64,000 bases of DNA from Nonomuraea jabiensis. Lineage in GTDB: Bacteria > Actinomycetota > Actinomycetes > Streptosporangiales > Streptosporangiaceae. The stretch lies in contig NZ_JACHMB010000001.1 of NCBI RefSeq assembly GCF_014204795.1, positions 1,364,001 through 1,428,000 on the forward strand. The letters run 5' to 3'. The notes under the pieces are model-generated. The model was not told the origin of the DNA. It searched no databases and saw nothing but the letters and a program-made list of their open reading frames with translations. Made by a program: the position numbers and the translations under genes. This document shows, one piece after another, positions 60,584 through 64,000 of this stretch (position 1 is its first letter; the number at the start of each line of letters is the position of its first letter).

Positions 60584-61635
60584 TCTCCCACGCGGAGGTC
60601 GTGCGAACGGCCGAGAGCATCGCGGCGATCCAGCAGGACGACGGCGGCGTGCCGTGGCCGGAAGGCCACGTCGACGCGTGGAACCACGTCGAGTGCCTGA
60701 TGGCCATGTCCGTCGCGGGACTCGGCGAGCCGGTACGGCGCGGCTACGCGTGGCTGGCCCGCCACCAGCGCCCCGACGGCTCCTGGCCGATGAAGCTGGT
60801 CGACGGCGTGGCCACGGAGCAGGGCGGCGAGACCAACCACGCCGCCTACGTCGCCGCCGGGCTCTGGCACCACCACCTCGTGACCGGCGACCAGGCGTTC
60901 ACCGAGGAGCACTGGCCCATGGTCAAGGCCGCGCTCGACTACGTGGCGGGGCTGCAGACCGAGCGGGGCGAGATCGTCTGGGAGCGCGACGCGCACGGCG
61001 TCGCCTCGACGCTCGCGCTGCTCACCGGGTGCTCCTCCATCCACCAGGGGCTGCGCTGCGGCGTGCTGCTGGCGGACCACCTGGGCGACCCGCAGCCGCA
61101 CTGGGAGCTGGCCGCCGACCGGCTGGCGCACGTGCTGGTGGCGCATCCCGAGGCGTTCGCGGACAAGAGCCGCTTCTCCATGGACTGGTACTACCCGGTG
61201 CTCGGCGGCGCGGTGCGCGGGCGGCAGGCGTTCGAGCTGCTGGAGCGCGAGTGGGCCACGTTCGTGGTGCCCGGGCTCGGGATCAGGTGCGTGTCCGACC
61301 AGCCGTGGGTGACGGGGGCGGAGACGTGCGAGCTGGTGCTCGCGCTCGACGCGCTGGGAGACCGGGAGCGGGCGGTCACGCTGTTCACGGACGTGCAGCA
61401 CCTGCGGCACGAGGACGGCGCGTACTGGACGGGCTGGCAGTTCGCCAACCGCAAGCACTTCCCCCACGAACGCTCCGGGTACACGGCCGCCGCCGTCGTG
61501 CTCGCTGCCGACGCGCTGCTGGCGCTGACGCCGGGCTCCGGGCTGTTCAGGGACATCGTGGGGACGTCGGTGTCCGATCCGGAGACCTGCGGCTGCGCCG
61601 CCGGCACGGGCCTGGTACGCCGCGACGACCTCTGA
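60580..61635 (+). CDS. Prenyltransferase/squalene-cyclase-like alpha/alpha-toroid protein
   Basis: 351 residues. Repeated helical units carry QW-like motifs (ESIAAIQQDDGGVPWPEGHV, GYAWLARHQRPDGSWPMKLV, LRHEDGAYWTGWQFANRK), as in the squalene-oxidase/prenyltransferase repeat. The DxDD acid motif of cyclases is not visible, so it is probably not a terpene cyclase. The C-terminus has a CGCAAG cysteine pair. It is translationally coupled to the methyltransferase gene. I know similar GT4-methyltransferase-toroid runs in actinomycetes, without an assigned product. Confidence 0.8.
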   Translation: MISHAEVVRTAESIAAIQQDDGGVPWPEGHVDAWNHVECLMAMSVAGLGEPVRRGYAWLARHQRPDGSWPMKLVDGVATEQGGETNHAAYVAAGLWHHHLVTGDQAFTEEHWPMVKAALDYVAGLQTERGEIVWERDAHGVASTLALLTGCSSIHQGLRCGVLLADHLGDPQPHWELAADRLAHVLVAHPEAFADKSRFSMDWYYPVLGGAVRGRQAFELLEREWATFVVPGLGIRCVSDQPWVTGAETCELVLALDALGDRERAVTLFTDVQHLRHEDGAYWTGWQFANRKHFPHERSGYTAAAVVLAADALLALTPGSGLFRDIVGTSVSDPETCGCAAGTGLVRRDDL

Positions 61636-61642
61636 CCTCGTC

Positions 61643-61664
61643 CCCGCACAAGCGCTTTTGCGGG
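61643..61664 (+). terminator. Terminator after the glycan-type operon
   Basis: A 22-nt near-perfect palindrome (CCCGCA...TGCGGG with AAGCGCTT in the centre) directly followed by TTCTTT, 7 nt after the stop codon. Confidence 0.65.
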
Positions 61665-61758
61665 TTCTTTGCCCCCGAAATCCGGTGCGCCGCCGATGAT
61701 CGACGCAATGGGCTTACTAGCTTCTGAGTGACTCGTACGAGGCGTCTTCGGGGGAAGC

Positions 61759-62754
61759 GTGGGCGACACGGGCACAACTTCGTTCTTGGATCAGGTCAGG
61801 ACCGAGCCGACACTGTCCCGGGCGAGGGGGCTGCGGAGGTTCCTGGTCAAGGATCCTCTGGAGTCCGATCTGGGCCGGCGACGATTCCGGCTCAGAGGGG
61901 GAGCTTCCCGAGCGATCTTCACCGATGCCGAAAGTTCATACGTTTTCGGCTTCAACGCGGTGATGTCCCGGGAGATCGAGAAGGTCGAGGAAATATCGGC
62001 TGAGCAGCGGCCCTTCGGCTATGAAGGGGCGGCCGCCGCCTGCACAGTGCTCGACCTGCTCACGCTGACGCGGGGCCGGCGCCTTCACGAGCTACTCACC
62101 GGCCCCGCCCAGCATCATCGCCACGCCGCCTACGTCGGCGCCGGTCGCGGCTACGCGCTGCTGCGGCTGCGGCCCCTGTGGGGCGCGCGGCGCGCCCATC
62201 CGCTGCTGCGCTGGCTGGCCGTGGACGGGTTCGGGTTCCAGTGGAGCCTGGCCAGGGCCGACCGCATGGTGGGCGAGCGCACGATGCCCGACCTGCTGAC
62301 CAGGGCGCACTGCGCGGTGTTCGACCAGGGGCTGGGGCGGCTGCTCTGGTACCACGACAGCGCCTCGCCCGACGACGTCGCCGCCAGGATCGGTGGATAT
62401 CCGGCGGGACGTCGGGGCGACCTGTGGAGCGGGATCGGGTTCGCGGCGACGTACACGGGCGGGGCCGACGCCGACGAGCTGTGGTGGCTGACCGAGCACG
62501 CCGGGGCCGACGGGTTCCGCGCCCACCTGGCCCAGGGGTGCGCGTTCGCCGTCGCCGCCCGGCTGCGGTCGGGGACGCTGCCGGACCACACGGCGCAGGC
62601 CGTGCCGATCCTGGCCGGGGCCGAACCCGAGGAGGCGGCCTCATGGACGGACCAGGCGCTCCTCGCGCTCGGGCACGAGGCGCACACGCACGAGGACTTC
62701 CGGCGCTGGCAGTCCCAGAGCCGCCGGTCCTGGTCCCACCGCCACCGCTGCTGA
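61759..62754 (+). CDS. DUF1702-family protein
   Basis: 331 residues from GTG 61759. The family has a recognisable layout: FRLRGGASRAIFTDAESSYV, GFNAVMSREIEKVEEI, FGYEGAAAACTVLDLLTL, YVGAGRGYALLRLRPLWG, DGFGFQWSLARADRM and DLWSGIGFAATYTGGAD. DUF1702 proteins occur in enediyne-type and other secondary metabolite loci and alone; their activity is unknown. A CTCGTACGAG palindrome at 61732-61741 sits in its promoter. Confidence 0.85.
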   Translation: MGDTGTTSFLDQVRTEPTLSRARGLRRFLVKDPLESDLGRRRFRLRGGASRAIFTDAESSYVFGFNAVMSREIEKVEEISAEQRPFGYEGAAAACTVLDLLTLTRGRRLHELLTGPAQHHRHAAYVGAGRGYALLRLRPLWGARRAHPLLRWLAVDGFGFQWSLARADRMVGERTMPDLLTRAHCAVFDQGLGRLLWYHDSASPDDVAARIGGYPAGRRGDLWSGIGFAATYTGGADADELWWLTEHAGADGFRAHLAQGCAFAVAARLRSGTLPDHTAQAVPILAGAEPEEAASWTDQALLALGHEAHTHEDFRRWQSQSRRSWSHRHRC

Positions 62755-62770
62755 CTCTTGCCCGGGCCCC

Positions 62771-63934
<1,164 letters not shown>

Positions 63935-63938
<4 letters not shown>

Positions 63939-64000
63939 GAGTCAAGGTGGACGAGCTGGTCTGCGAGGCCAACGCCGTGTGCATGGGGCTCGCGCCGGAG
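63935..64000 (+). CDS. Ferredoxin, N-terminus (cut by window edge)
   Basis: ATG 63935 overlaps the PPOX stop (ATGA) and has GGAGG upstream. The visible 22 residues, MRVKVDELVCEANAVCMGLA and PE, match the start of single-cluster actinobacterial ferredoxins (V-D-x-x-x-C-x-x-N-A-V-C), with the first two cluster cysteines. Such ferredoxins feed electrons to P450s, and the KstR box upstream suggests that a steroid P450 is its partner. Confidence 0.8.

Overview
The window is high-GC (roughly 70%) actinobacterial DNA. Codon use, GTG/TTG starts, DUF397/DUF5753-type regulator pairs, CU044_5270 and DUF1702 proteins, many regulators and dense ATGA/TGATG overlaps suggest a Streptosporangiales-type soil actinomycete (Nonomuraea/Actinomadura-like). 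The genus is inferred from gene content only. No rRNA, tRNA or CRISPR array was recognised.

Layout. 1-4.6 kb: the end of a TPR protein, a large secreted DNRLRE/LamG protein and a DinB-like protein. 4.6-20.9 kb is an accessory, decayed zone: two transposase remnants, an Rrf2 regulator with an MFS exporter and a 16-codon stub of an SDR gene, a secreted protein, an ECF sigma/CU044_5270 pair, DUF397/HTH and XRE-TPR regulators, a complete IS3 element that truncates an ATPase gene, a VOC gene between 35-bp inverted repeats, a frameshifted small gene, unknown membrane proteins and a 45-bp direct repeat.

21.0-33.6 kb is the most informative part. A minus-strand operon fadD17-chsE1-chsE2-chsH1/H2-ltp2 has the gene order of the mycobacterial igr steroid side-chain operon. 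A kstR-like TetR gene is divergent to it, and a fadA5-like steroid thiolase lies at 31.4 kb. Copies of the published KstR motif TnnAACnnGTTnnA lie before the fadD17 operon and kstR (imperfect), fadA5 (31363), a CYP125/142-like P450 (50820) and, at the right edge, an F420/PPOX gene followed by a ferredoxin (63464). Together these look like one KstR regulon dispersed over 42 kb.

33.6-45.8 kb: a GntR/FadR regulator, an SDR and its probable MmyB-type regulator separated by a TnpB element, a LigD-like phosphoesterase with a degenerate ligase half, then a seven-gene, translationally coupled minus-strand operon for an ABC sugar importer and a non-phosphorylative L-fucose-type pathway (aldo/keto reductase, fuconate dehydratase, SDR, FAH hydrolase). 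ACATC-N-GATGT sites before both the GntR gene and this operon suggest that GntR protein controls it.

46-57.3 kb: acetyltransferase, MFS/CGNR pair, TrmO-like and TetR genes, monooxygenase, three families of tandem repeats (50-bp, 42-bp, degenerate about 30-bp), a dead ABC ATPase, the P450, a DUF559/AbiEi-like protein, methyltransferase, DUF2000, SRPBCC and ArsR/AraC genes. 57.3-63.4 kb: gmd, a GT4 glycosyltransferase, a methyltransferase and an alpha/alpha-toroid protein (probable glycan or lipid modification), DUF1702 and another methyltransferase. The window ends inside the ferredoxin gene.
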